From NCBI GenBank assembly GCA_019244235.1, contig JAFASY010000291.1, positions 1-45,940 on the forward strand: DNA of 45,940 nucleotides. Direction: 5' to 3'. Source of the DNA: Chroococcidiopsidaceae cyanobacterium CP_BM_ER_R8_30 (GTDB lineage Bacteria > Cyanobacteriota > Cyanobacteriia > Cyanobacteriales > Chroococcidiopsidaceae). Shown here piece by piece: positions 7,768 to 15,345 of the stretch. Both the position numbers and the translations under genes were made by a program. The notes under the pieces are model-generated. The model was not told where the DNA came from and ran no database searches. It saw nothing but the letters and a program-made list of their open reading frames with translations. Within the stretch, counting starts at the first letter, position 1. Each line of letters begins with the position of its first letter.

Positions 7768-8580
7768 ATGACGATTGCTAACTCGACACAACTCCGCCTT
7801 CATTGGCTCAATATCTCCTGGTTCGCATTAATCCACATCGGTGCGCTGTTTATCTTACTCCCTAGTCAGTTTAGCTGGGCAGCGATAGGCGTAGCTATCG
7901 TCCTCCACTGGATGAGCGCGGGCTTGGGGATTACCTTAGGATTTCACCGCCTGATCACTCACCGTAGTTTTCAGACTCCTAAATGGTTCGAATACTTCCT
8001 CGTTTTTTGCGGCACCCTTGCCTGCCAAGGGGGACCTTTTGAATGGGTTGGTCTACACCGATATCACCATTTGCACTCAGATCAAGATCTGGACCCACAT
8101 GATTCCAATAAAGGCTTCTGGTGGAGTCACCTTGGCTGGATGCTTTATCATATTCCAGCTAATGCTCAGATTCCTCGCCATACCAGAGATATTGCTGAGG
8201 ATCCAGTGTACCAGTTCTGCCAAAACTATATGGTGCCAATCCAGGTGGTGCTGGGTATCCTGCTCTATTTGCTAGGAGGTTGGTCCTTTGTCGTCTGGGG
8301 GATTTTTGCGCGGCTAGTCATAGTGTTTCATAGCACTTGGCTAGTCAATAGTGCTACTCATAAGTTTGGCTATCGTACCTATGATGTTGAAGATCGTTCA
8401 ACCAACTGCTGGTGGGTAGCTCTACTCACTTATGGTGAGGGTTGGCACAACAATCACCATGCCTTTCAATATTCTGCTAGGCATGGATTACAGTGGTGGG
8501 AAATTGACCTCACCTGGATGACAATTCGAGTTCTCCAGATGCTCGGACTGGCTTCAGATATAAAGCTAGCGGCAAAATAG
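7768..8580 (+). CDS. desC: acyl-lipid/acyl-CoA delta-9-type fatty acid desaturase
   Basis: A 270-residue integral membrane di-iron desaturase. The three histidine boxes are intact: HRLITH (residues 60-65), HRYHH (97-101) and HNNHH near 230 (GEGWHNNHHAFQYSARHG). Four transmembrane segments are apparent. The arrangement and length fit cyanobacterial DesC/Des9, which puts the first double bond at C9 of glycerolipid acyl chains in the thylakoid and plasma membranes and controls fluidity in the cold. The exact regiospecificity cannot be read from sequence. A short hairpin (8594-8615) follows the stop. Confidence 0.9.
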   Translation: MTIANSTQLRLHWLNISWFALIHIGALFILLPSQFSWAAIGVAIVLHWMSAGLGITLGFHRLITHRSFQTPKWFEYFLVFCGTLACQGGPFEWVGLHRYHHLHSDQDLDPHDSNKGFWWSHLGWMLYHIPANAQIPRHTRDIAEDPVYQFCQNYMVPIQVVLGILLYLLGGWSFVVWGIFARLVIVFHSTWLVNSATHKFGYRTYDVEDRSTNCWWVALLTYGEGWHNNHHAFQYSARHGLQWWEIDLTWMTIRVLQMLGLASDIKLAAK

Positions 8581-8593
8581 CAACAGGATTTTG

Positions 8594-8615
8594 GATTTTA
8601 GATGAGTCTAAAATC
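8594..8615 (+). terminator. perfect hairpin downstream of desC
   Basis: GATTTTAGA (8594-8602) and TCTAAAATC (8607-8615) form a perfect 9-bp stem with loop TGAG, 13 bases after the desC stop. The same motif reappears at 8816-8825, on the other side of a GC-rich repeat, so this may be a repeat terminus rather than a simple terminator. Confidence 0.4.
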
Positions 8616-8825
8616 ACGCCAGTCGCACGCCACTTGCTACAACGGGGGGGAACCCCCAAGAGCGCAGTGGCTCCCCAAGTCGAGCCAGTTGCCAGAGCCG
8701 GGTTTCCCGGCGAGCAAACTGGCGTCGGGGAACCCCTTCGGGTTCGCACCTTTCAACTGCGGAGGGAAACCCTCGCTCATAGCGCTGTCTCACCGCCCAA
8801 GGCGCTGGCTCCCAAATCTAAAATC
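8594..8825. repeat. composite dispersed repeat with ATCTAAAATC-type ends
   Basis: A ~230-base non-coding block between desC and the proA-like gene. Its outer ends carry matching motifs (GATTTTAGA...TCTAAAATC on the left, ATCTAAAATC at 8816-8825 on the right), and the interior is GC-rich with many short palindromic pieces such as GGGGAACCCC, GGGTTTCCCGG and AACCCCTTCGGGTT. Such blocks are typical non-coding dispersed repeats of some cyanobacteria. The right end supplies the stop codon of the proA-like gene (TAG, 8818-8820 on the minus strand). Confidence 0.55.
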
Positions 8826-10083
8826 TGCCATTTCCCTGCACAATTTGCTTCACTGTGGTCAACGTTTCCAGGCTAATCAAGCCTCGACGTTGTCCTCTTT
8901 GATTAGACATTCCCAAGAAGACTGAGTCTCCCCGTGCTGGATGACGTGAAAAGCGTGGTGAGGTATTAATGTAAGTGCAGGCACTATTAACCCCCAAGGC
9001 AAAGTGACGACTTTCCTGATAAGACTCTGTGACAATACAGTCAGCATGACCACTGCTGTACTGGTTGATCCAAGCGATCGCCATTTCTAGATTATCCACT
9101 AGTTTAAACGCTACCGTTCTGGTTAGGTAAGGCTGGCACCACTCCCCGTCACTTGCTAGCTGCAAATCTGGAAATTCTTTAACCAGTTCGGCGTCTCCTC
9201 GGAGCCGAAAGCCTTTGTCTCTCAAAGTCTTCCATAGCAGTATGAGAGACGAGGGATGGCTATAGCGATGCAGCAAAACCTTCTCAATTGCGTTTACTGG
9301 GTCAGGTTCACTTTGATGGCTGTCTAAAATCATTCCGAGTACCATCTCTAGACTGCCAGAAGTTGACCAGTACAAGTAACAATTACCCATCGCTGACTTT
9401 AACACTGGTACCGTTGACTGCCGGACAACTTGCTGGATCAAGCTTGGACGACCATAGGGAATCACAAGATTCAAGTACTGATCTTGGGTGATTAAATCCT
9501 TCGTTGATGTCCCTTGCTCGGCTTCTAGTAGTTCCAAGCATCCCACTGGCATGCCAGTCTCCTCTAACGCTGACTGGAGAGCGAACATGATGGCTACATT
9601 CGAATGGCTAGCCTCACTACCACCTTTGAGAATCAGACTGTTGCCAGTCTTGATACATAAACCTGCTGTAATCGCTGCCAACTCAGGGAAGGCTTCGTAG
9701 ATCAATGCGATGACGCCTAATGGCATCAACTGACAGTAAGCTTGGGAATCACCTAACTGATAGTCAGCATTCCTAACACGTCGAATTGGATCTGCCAACT
9801 CTCCCAATCTCAGCAACAGCTCTACTGTTGCCTGTAGCCGTTCTGGCGTTAGCTTCAGCCAATCTAAAATTAGTTCTGGTACAGCCATCTCCCGACTGGC
9901 TTCCAAATCCAGAGTATTGGCTTCTAAAATGTCGTTAAAAGAACTCTGGAGCGTTCGTGCCATCGCTTTGACAGCATGACTGCGCTCCGCTCCGTTTATC
10001 ATGCCTAATTTCAAGGAAGCTCGATAGGCACGCTTCGCAGCAGCAATCGGATCAGGTGCAGGACTAAAAGCATTAACTGTCAT
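8818..10083 (-). CDS. ProA-like (glutamate-5-semialdehyde dehydrogenase) paralogue lacking the catalytic Cys
   Basis: The 421-residue length and overall layout are those of gamma-glutamyl phosphate reductase: an N-terminal AxxKRAYRASLKLG region, GVIALIYEAFPELAAITAGLCIKTGNSLILKGGSEA near 122-157, TVPVLKSAMGNCYLY near 224-238, and the C-terminal LETLTTVKQI. However, in the segment equivalent to the E. coli active site (PSTCNTVETLLVH) it reads PDPVNAIEKVLLH, so the nucleophilic cysteine is valine (V263). The YEARPNV motif is also altered to YEAFPEL. ProA activity is therefore doubtful; this may be a cyanobacterial family with another role, with a canonical proA elsewhere. A zinc-ribbon membrane protein gene lies 4 bases upstream. 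Confidence 0.8.
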   Translation of the reverse strand: MTVNAFSPAPDPIAAAKRAYRASLKLGMINGAERSHAVKAMARTLQSSFNDILEANTLDLEASREMAVPELILDWLKLTPERLQATVELLLRLGELADPIRRVRNADYQLGDSQAYCQLMPLGVIALIYEAFPELAAITAGLCIKTGNSLILKGGSEASHSNVAIMFALQSALEETGMPVGCLELLEAEQGTSTKDLITQDQYLNLVIPYGRPSLIQQVVRQSTVPVLKSAMGNCYLYWSTSGSLEMVLGMILDSHQSEPDPVNAIEKVLLHRYSHPSSLILLWKTLRDKGFRLRGDAELVKEFPDLQLASDGEWCQPYLTRTVAFKLVDNLEMAIAWINQYSSGHADCIVTESYQESRHFALGVNSACTYINTSPRFSRHPARGDSVFLGMSNQRGQRRGLISLETLTTVKQIVQGNGRF

Positions 10084-10087
10084 CGAA

Positions 10088-10498
10088 TCAACGCCTATAA
10101 GTGAGCCAAAAAATCATTGCTGGCAGGATAGCAAACAGCACTGACACCATTGCCCAAAGCAGGATATTAGAACCATTTGACGATCTCAATGCTAGGGGAA
10201 GCCAGACGATCAGCAGGACCAAGATAATGCCAAGAGCCAGATGTAGATAGCTCTGCCCAGAGCGAGTTTGGGCAACAACCCAGCGGTTTCCTACCCAGCG
10301 CCAAGCTCGTTTGTAGGGGTAGCTAGTCGAGAGCTGTTCAAGCACATATCCATTATCTTCCACGACAAATAGCTGTTGACAGCGATCACAACCAAATGCT
10401 TCTGTCAGTGTAATTTGGACTAAACGACCGCGCCGACGGCACGACGGACAAGGGTAGTCCACATTTAAGTCAATCTTTTGGGGCTTCTGAGATTGCAC
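10088..10498 (-). CDS. zinc-ribbon, two-pass membrane protein (hypothetical)
   Basis: A 136-residue protein with an N-terminal zinc-ribbon (CPSC at about 17-20 and CDRC at about 37-40), a soluble middle (YKRAWRWVGNRWVVAQ), and two C-terminal hydrophobic helices (about 86-105 and 112-131) ending in YRR. It is probably anchored in the cytoplasmic membrane with the ribbon in the cytosol. Start is GTG 10498. It is 4 bases upstream of the proA-like gene on the same strand, so the two form an operon and probably share a function, which is unknown. Confidence 0.72.
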   Translation of the reverse strand: MQSQKPQKIDLNVDYPCPSCRRRGRLVQITLTEAFGCDRCQQLFVVEDNGYVLEQLSTSYPYKRAWRWVGNRWVVAQTRSGQSYLHLALGIILVLLIVWLPLALRSSNGSNILLWAMVSVLFAILPAMIFWLTYRR

Positions 10499-10571
10499 AA
10501 CTGATCGCTGAACAAGGTGAGTTTATCTCATGAGTTTATCTAAATTATCTCGACCCTGGAAAGATCCCCTA

Positions 10572-10643
10572 AGCGGGTAACGCGATTCGAACGCGCGACA
10601 TTCACCTTGGCAAGGTGACGCTCTACCACTGAGCTATACCCGC
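10572..10643 (-). tRNA. trnG-GCC: tRNA-Gly (GCC)
   Basis: A full cloverleaf is readable on the minus strand: acceptor stem GCGGGTA/TACCCGC, D arm with AGCTCAGTGGTAGAGC, anticodon loop CTTGCCAAG (anticodon GCC), T arm GTTCGAATC, and discriminator base T. CCA is not encoded (the next bases are TAG), so the 3' end must be added post-transcriptionally. Confidence 0.96.
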
Positions 10644-10690
10644 ACACCCTAAGTACATTTCATCCTAGCGAAATGACTACAGTTTGTCAA

Positions 10691-11332
10691 TCATTCCAGC
10701 TCTTCTGGAGCTACCGAGAAGTCAGAAACTCCTGCGCTTTTGAGCTTGCGCTCTTGAGTCGCGCCTTGCTGCCCCGGCGAACCCTTGAGATGGCTCATTG
10801 CAGAAGCAGCGGGCAGAGACTGGGAATTCCGACCATGTGACTCTGCTTCCGCGCTTGAATGCCACTGGCGCAGTAGGCTCGCCATTTCTAAAGCGTTCAT
10901 GGCATATTCCCAGCCTTTATTGCTTTTGATGCCTGCTCGCTCTAGCGCTTGCTGCATATTATCTGCTGTTAAAATCCCAAAAATGACTGGTACCCCTGTC
11001 TGAAACGCTGCTGTAGCGGTTCCCTTTGCCACCTCGGCTGCTACATAATCGAAGTGAGGGGTCTGGCCTCGGATGACAGCGCCTAGACAGATTACAGCAT
11101 CATAGCGGCGCGAGAGCGCCGCTTGGCGAGCCATCATCGGCACTTCAAAACTACCTGGTACATAGATGTAGTGAACTTGAGTGCCCTGAGAACTCGGATC
11201 GACCCCATGACGCTTCAGGCAGTCTTGACAACCCTCCAGCAGTTTATTAACAACAAGGTCATTAAACCGAGCAATGACGATTGCCAACCGTAAGGATTCT
11301 GTTTGAGTAAAAGTTCCCTCGAAGACTGCCAT
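10691..11332 (-). CDS. ribH: 6,7-dimethyl-8-ribityllumazine synthase with C-terminal extension
   Basis: Condenses 5-amino-6-ribitylamino-uracil with dihydroxybutanone phosphate in riboflavin synthesis. Diagnostic motifs: [10 protein letters not shown] (15-28), [11 protein letters not shown] (58-68), [22 protein letters not shown] (83-104, with the catalytic His) and [12 protein letters not shown] (118-129). The fold ends near residue 157 (ASLLRQW). The final ~56 residues (encoded by about 10691-10861) are low-complexity, Ser/Gln/Gly/Glu-rich and not lumazine synthase; the DNA beneath resembles the GC-rich dispersed repeats in this window. It lies 34 bases downstream of psbZ, the same gene pair as in Synechocystis. 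Confidence 0.93.
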   Translation of the reverse strand: MAVFEGTFTQTESLRLAIVIARFNDLVVNKLLEGCQDCLKRHGVDPSSQGTQVHYIYVPGSFEVPMMARQAALSRRYDAVICLGAVIRGQTPHFDYVAAEVAKGTATAAFQTGVPVIFGILTADNMQQALERAGIKSNKGWEYAMNALEMASLLRQWHSSAEAESHGRNSQSLPAASAMSHLKGSPGQQGATQERKLKSAGVSDFSVAPEELE

Positions 11333-11366
11333 GTTATCCCTGTGATTTTGCAGATGCCAGTACTGG

Positions 11367-11558
11367 CTATACTACTAGAAAGTTCAGAATTCCCACCACA
11401 ATCACTAGACCGATCCATGCAATTGAACCAATCCAGAGAAACTTTTTAGATTCAACCCAGTTTTGAGGCGTAGCATAAGCAACAGGTACGCCGACAATCA
11501 TGACAAACGATAGAGCAACTAGAGCAAGCAAGGCAACTTGGAATAGGATTGTTAACAT
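11367..11558 (-). CDS. psbZ: photosystem II reaction centre protein Z (Ycf9)
   Basis: The ~62-residue product matches PsbZ over its whole length: two transmembrane helices ([20 protein letters not shown] and the C-terminal [24 protein letters not shown]) joined by the conserved lumenal/stromal loop [15 protein letters not shown]. PsbZ sits at the periphery of the PSII core and influences antenna association and stability. It is upstream of ribH on the same strand. It is one of the clearest cyanobacterial markers in the window. Confidence 0.96.
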   Translation of the reverse strand: MLTILFQVALLALVALSFVMIVGVPVAYATPQNWVESKKFLWIGSIAWIGLVIVVGILNFLVV

Positions 11559-11988
11559 TATTACTACTTCCGAAAAACAACAGATCGAAGAAGGACTAGT
11601 GCAGCAAAATCCTCACTACTTCCTCATACTTCCACGCTCTGAGCAAATAGGATGTCCGCTCCACCATAGCTTTCAAGCAGTCATCTTATAGAGCTAGCCC
11701 TTTAACAAGAGCTAGTTTACAAAGAAGGCAGAGGGCAAAAGGAAAGAAATATTGATCTTAAACTTCAATTGTGAGTTTAAAGCCCACTCATTGATAAAGA
11801 ATTGTACCGAGAGAAGGCATCGGTACAAAGCAACATTGCTCCAATCCCGCGTTTTTAAACTTGGGTTTCCTTATGTCGCTGACTGAGCTGGAATCAAATC
11901 CCAGCTTGGCACAGCGCGGCGGTGCCCAAAGCCGCACCTCCTGCCCCCTGCCTTCTTGAATTGATTTGATCGTATCATAACCGGACCT
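11559..11988. other. intergenic region between psbZ and the CCA-enzyme gene
   Basis: This 430-base divergent intergenic stretch holds no convincing gene. It must contain the psbZ promoter (toward the left) and that of the nucleotidyltransferase (toward the right). It includes the 9-bp inverted repeat at 11802-11828 and a C-rich tract (TGCCCCCTGCC near 11942-11952) of the kind scattered in this genome. Confidence 0.6.
11802..11828. promoter_or_regulatory. perfect 9-bp inverted repeat (candidate operator)
   Basis: TTGTACCGA (11802-11810) and TCGGTACAA (11820-11828) are exact inverted copies with a 9-base spacer. It sits between divergent genes, not behind a stop codon, and no T tract follows, so an operator is as likely as a hairpin. 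No regulator is identified. Confidence 0.4.
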
Positions 11989-14874
11989 ATGGACATAATT
12001 CTGTGCCATGCAACCGCTGATTTTGACTCCTTAGGAGGAGCTGTAGGACTAACGCGATTGCTCCCTAGAGCCCACATTGTGCTGACAGACGGTTGTCACC
12101 CAACTGTTAGGGAATTCCTGGCTTTGTACCGAGATGAATATGCATTAATTGAACAGCGTGCTGTCAACCCAGAACAAATTCGCTCACTCTTTGTCGTAGA
12201 CACACAAAGGCGAGATCGCTTGGGTAAGGCAGCTCAATGGCTAGACTTGCCCCAGTTAGCAGAAATTGTTGTCTACGATCATCACGTAGATATCCAGATA
12301 GATATTCCAGCTACGCGATCGGTAATTGAGCCAGTAGGAGCCACTAGCACTCTAATTGTGGAGCAGCTACAAGCAAAGCTAGTTCATCTTACACCAGCCG
12401 AAGCAACGGTGATGGCGTTGGGCATTCACGTAGATACTGGTTCGCTGACTTTTGACCAAGCTACACCACGAGATGCTATGGCGCTGGCATGGTTGATGCA
12501 GCAAGGAGCAAGCCTGCGGGGAATTGCTGATTATGTTGAGCCAACTCTTTCTCCCCAATTACAGAGACTCCTAGGTGAGGGGCTAAAAAATCTGCACTCC
12601 ACTACCTGGAATGGCTACAAAATTTCTTGGGTGTTGCTTAACACACCCGGTTATGTTCCAGGGCTTTCTAGCATAGCCTCGCGGTTGATGGAGCTACAAG
12701 AAAGTGATGCTCTCCTACTGGGAGCTTGGCATACAGTGGGAGAAACAGGGGATGAGCGGTTAACTATAATCGGGCGAACTCAAATTCCAGGTACTGATCT
12801 GAATCAGCTCTTTCAACCTTTGGGGGGTGGCGGTCATTCTCAGGCAGCATCTGTAACCAAGAGAGGTGTTGAACCATTGCTAACCTTAGAACAGCTCCTT
12901 GACCAATTCAAAGCTCAGATTCCCCAACCGCCCATTGCCAGACATTTGATGTCCTCACCAGTGCGCACAATTCGACCCGAAACCACAATAGGAGAAGCGC
13001 AACGTATCCTATTACGTTATGGCCACTCTGGTTTATGTATAGTGGATGACCAAGATCAGTTGGTTGGGATCATTTCCCGGCGAGATATTGATATTGCACT
13101 ACACCATGGTTTCAGTCACGCACCCGTCAAGGGTTACATGACAACCAACCTCAAGACAATTCATCCAGAAACCACCACTACAGAGATTCAGTCATTGATG
13201 GTGACCTACGATATTGGTCGCCTCCCAGTCTTAGAGCATGGCAGGTTGCTAGGAATTGTCACCCGCACCGATCTTCTAAGAGAACTCTATCAATCTACCC
13301 TCAATAATTCATCCTCCCTGCCTCCTAATCTCCAGAGGGGACCACGCCAGTTCCCTCCGTTAAGGGAACCTCCGCACGGGGCTGGCTCCAGAGTTCCTCC
13401 CCTCTCCCCCTCCTCTCCTCCCCCCTCACTCCAACTCCTGCAAACAGTCCTAGCTCCACCTTTTTGGGAATTGCTGACTCAAGCAGCAAAGCAGGCAGAA
13501 CAGCGAGGCTGGCATCTCTATCTTGTGGGAGGAGCGGTGCGAGACCTACTGCTAGCCCAAGCAAACCCAAATGCCACTCTGAAGATTGCTGATATTGACC
13601 TGGTGGTGGATGGCTTTCACCGCTCGGCTGATGTGGGTGCTGGTGTAGAATTAGCACGAGCGCTACAGCCGCTTTACCCAAATGCTCGCCTAGAGAGTCA
13701 TGGAGCTTTCCAAACCGCTGCCCTACTCTGGCATGAAGACGAGGCGCTAGGTTCTCTCTGGGTAGATATTGCTACTGCCCGGACGGAGTTTTATCCTTAC
13801 CCAGCTGCTAATCCTGAAGTCGAAGCGAGTTCGATCCGTCAAGATCTCTATCGTCGGGATTTCACTATCAACGCCTTGGCCTTACGGCTAACGCCTCCTC
13901 GCGCTGGCGAACTACTAGATTTCTTTGGCGGCTTACTGGATTTACAAGCAAGGCAAATTCGAGTCTTACATGCTAACAGTTTTATCGAAGACCCTACCAG
14001 AATATATCGGGCGGTGAGATTTGCTGTGCGGCTGGGGTTTGAGATCGAGCCACAAACAGAAGGGTATATCCGTTATGCGATCGCAAGTGGAATCTACGAC
14101 CCGATTCCAGGAGAAACCAGCGTAGCTCGACCAGCACTGCAAACACGGCTTAGAGCCGAGCTGCAATACATTTTACAAGCCCCCTACTGGAAAAGAGCCC
14201 TGCGACTGTTAGCTGATTTAGGAGCGCTCAAGTGTATCCATCCCACCCTAGAGCTAGATCGTCAGCTGTGGCAGCAACTGCGTCTGTTGGAGCTATGTCT
14301 TATACAATTTGACGAAGTCAACGCAGCTTCTGCCGCTTTGTCACGGCAGAAGAACGTTGACACCGAATCCACTCTGACGAAGCAAAGAGCGTGCTCAAGG
14401 GAGGAAGCCTCGGTCCCTTATTCGTTAACTCACTGGCTAATACGGCTGGAAGTTTTAATTGCTCACCTTAAAGCAGAAGTTCGGACTCAGGTGGCAAAGA
14501 ATCTCCAACTGCCAGTAGACAGTATTAAACGGCTGCAAGCCCTAGATCGGGCGCAAGCTGAAGTCAGGAAAGTTTTACCAATGTGCAAGTTGCCCAGTCA
14601 AGTCGTGCAACAGCTACGCCAATATGATTTGCCGATGCTGATTTTGATTGCCTTATCGAGCCCGCTTTCAATTCGCCGTCAGATTTGGCAGTATCAGAAT
14701 CAGTGGGCTCAAGTCCAGCCACCACTAAATGGCAATGACCTAAAAGCACTAGGCTACAAACCAGGACCGCAGTATCGACAAATTTTGGAGCAGCTACTGG
14801 CAGCAAAGCTTGATGGAGTGATTAGCGATCGCGCCACTACCGTTGCCTTCCTAGCCAAAAACTATCCCATTTAG
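11989..14874 (+). CDS. DHH-CBS-CBS-tRNA nucleotidyltransferase/poly(A) polymerase fusion
   Basis: A 961-residue multidomain protein. Residues 1-~310 are a DHH/DHHA1 phosphoesterase: HATADFDSLGGAVG (metal-binding His/Asp), DTQRRDR, and DHH at 97-99, with a GGGGHSQAAS DHHA1 motif near 280. Two CBS domains follow (about 318-440). After a Pro/Ser-rich linker (about 444-484) comes the class II nucleotidyltransferase head: YLVGGAVRDLLLA near 515, DIDLVVDG with catalytic aspartates near 535, and RRDFTINALAL near 625. Such fusions occur in cyanobacteria, where CC- and A-adding are split between two enzymes; which step this one performs is not readable. Repeats appear to have inserted in the linker and at 14317-14361. 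Confidence 0.9.
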   Translation: MDIILCHATADFDSLGGAVGLTRLLPRAHIVLTDGCHPTVREFLALYRDEYALIEQRAVNPEQIRSLFVVDTQRRDRLGKAAQWLDLPQLAEIVVYDHHVDIQIDIPATRSVIEPVGATSTLIVEQLQAKLVHLTPAEATVMALGIHVDTGSLTFDQATPRDAMALAWLMQQGASLRGIADYVEPTLSPQLQRLLGEGLKNLHSTTWNGYKISWVLLNTPGYVPGLSSIASRLMELQESDALLLGAWHTVGETGDERLTIIGRTQIPGTDLNQLFQPLGGGGHSQAASVTKRGVEPLLTLEQLLDQFKAQIPQPPIARHLMSSPVRTIRPETTIGEAQRILLRYGHSGLCIVDDQDQLVGIISRRDIDIALHHGFSHAPVKGYMTTNLKTIHPETTTTEIQSLMVTYDIGRLPVLEHGRLLGIVTRTDLLRELYQSTLNNSSSLPPNLQRGPRQFPPLREPPHGAGSRVPPLSPSSPPPSLQLLQTVLAPPFWELLTQAAKQAEQRGWHLYLVGGAVRDLLLAQANPNATLKIADIDLVVDGFHRSADVGAGVELARALQPLYPNARLESHGAFQTAALLWHEDEALGSLWVDIATARTEFYPYPAANPEVEASSIRQDLYRRDFTINALALRLTPPRAGELLDFFGGLLDLQARQIRVLHANSFIEDPTRIYRAVRFAVRLGFEIEPQTEGYIRYAIASGIYDPIPGETSVARPALQTRLRAELQYILQAPYWKRALRLLADLGALKCIHPTLELDRQLWQQLRLLELCLIQFDEVNAASAALSRQKNVDTESTLTKQRACSREEASVPYSLTHWLIRLEVLIAHLKAEVRTQVAKNLQLPVDSIKRLQALDRAQAEVRKVLPMCKLPSQVVQQLRQYDLPMLILIALSSPLSIRRQIWQYQNQWAQVQPPLNGNDLKALGYKPGPQYRQILEQLLAAKLDGVISDRATTVAFLAKNYPI
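13320..13440 (+). repeat. repeat-like insertion in the CBS/nucleotidyltransferase linker
   Basis: This in-frame DNA encodes LQRGPRQFPPLREPPHGAGS and a run of Pro/Ser. It has short palindromic GC-rich pieces (TTCCCTCCGTTAAGGGAA) followed by a C/T-rich tract. It resembles the non-coding repeats near 5805-5858 and 8640-8810. It lies exactly between domains, where added residues are tolerated. Confidence 0.45.
14317..14361 (+). repeat. in-frame palindromic repeat inside the CCA-enzyme gene
   Basis: GTCAACG (14317-14323) pairs with CGTTGAC (14355-14361), and CTTCTGCCG (14327-14335) pairs with CGGCAGAAG (14344-14352), making a near-perfect hairpin. It encodes a hydrophilic loop (VNAASAALSRQKNVD) interrupting the helical C-terminal part of the protein. 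The flanks TTGACGAAGTCAA and GTTGACA match those of the hairpin after thrC (44751-44801), so both belong to one repeat family. Confidence 0.55.
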
Positions 14875-14976
14875 GAATCCGCCACCTCCCTACCTCTTCA
14901 CCTCCCTAAGCTGAAGCGCTCAAGCATCTAGGCAAGCTATAATCTTTGCGGATGCGAGAGAAAAAATCTAGATTTT

Positions 14977-15303
14977 ATGAGTAACTCCCTTGTTCAAGCA
15001 TTCTTCGTTGGCAGGGCTGTGGCCGAAATACTTAATGAGCAGTTGGAAAATGCCTTGACCGATGCTCTGAGTGAACTTGGTAAGTTTGATGCGGAACAAC
15101 GGGAACGTTGGCGTCTGTTTACAGAGCAAGTCATAGAGCGTGCCAATCGGGAAGCTGAAACAGTTTCTGTGACACGCTCTACCACAACAGTTGTTCCGCA
15201 AGGTTTTGAGCAAGTTGATGTTCAAGTCATGATCGATGAACTCAGGGCCGAAATTGCTCTGTTAAGAACAGAACTACAGCGCTATCGCAGCAGTTCTGTC
15301 TAA
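14977..15303 (+). CDS. small conserved cyanobacterial protein (possibly DUF6825, thylakoid-associated)
   Basis: A 108-residue soluble protein with an N-terminal helix (SLVQAFFVGRAVAEILNEQLENALTDALSELGKF), a basic middle, and a C-terminal coiled-coil-like segment (DELRAEIALLRTELQRYR). It resembles a small family conserved in cyanobacteria and plastids that I associate with DUF6825; that name is from memory. The gene is 43 bases before the ABC1 kinase gene on the same strand, suggesting cotranscription. No enzymatic motif is visible. Confidence 0.65.
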   Translation: MSNSLVQAFFVGRAVAEILNEQLENALTDALSELGKFDAEQRERWRLFTEQVIERANREAETVSVTRSTTTVVPQGFEQVDVQVMIDELRAEIALLRTELQRYRSSSV

Positions 15304-15345
15304 TGTCCCTTTTCATTCACGGCAAAAAAACAAGTTAGGTACGAA

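Noticed and set aside
13325-13681. 118-residue minus-strand frame in the CCA-enzyme gene
   Set aside because: Arises from the C/T-rich linker read in reverse; no start signal.
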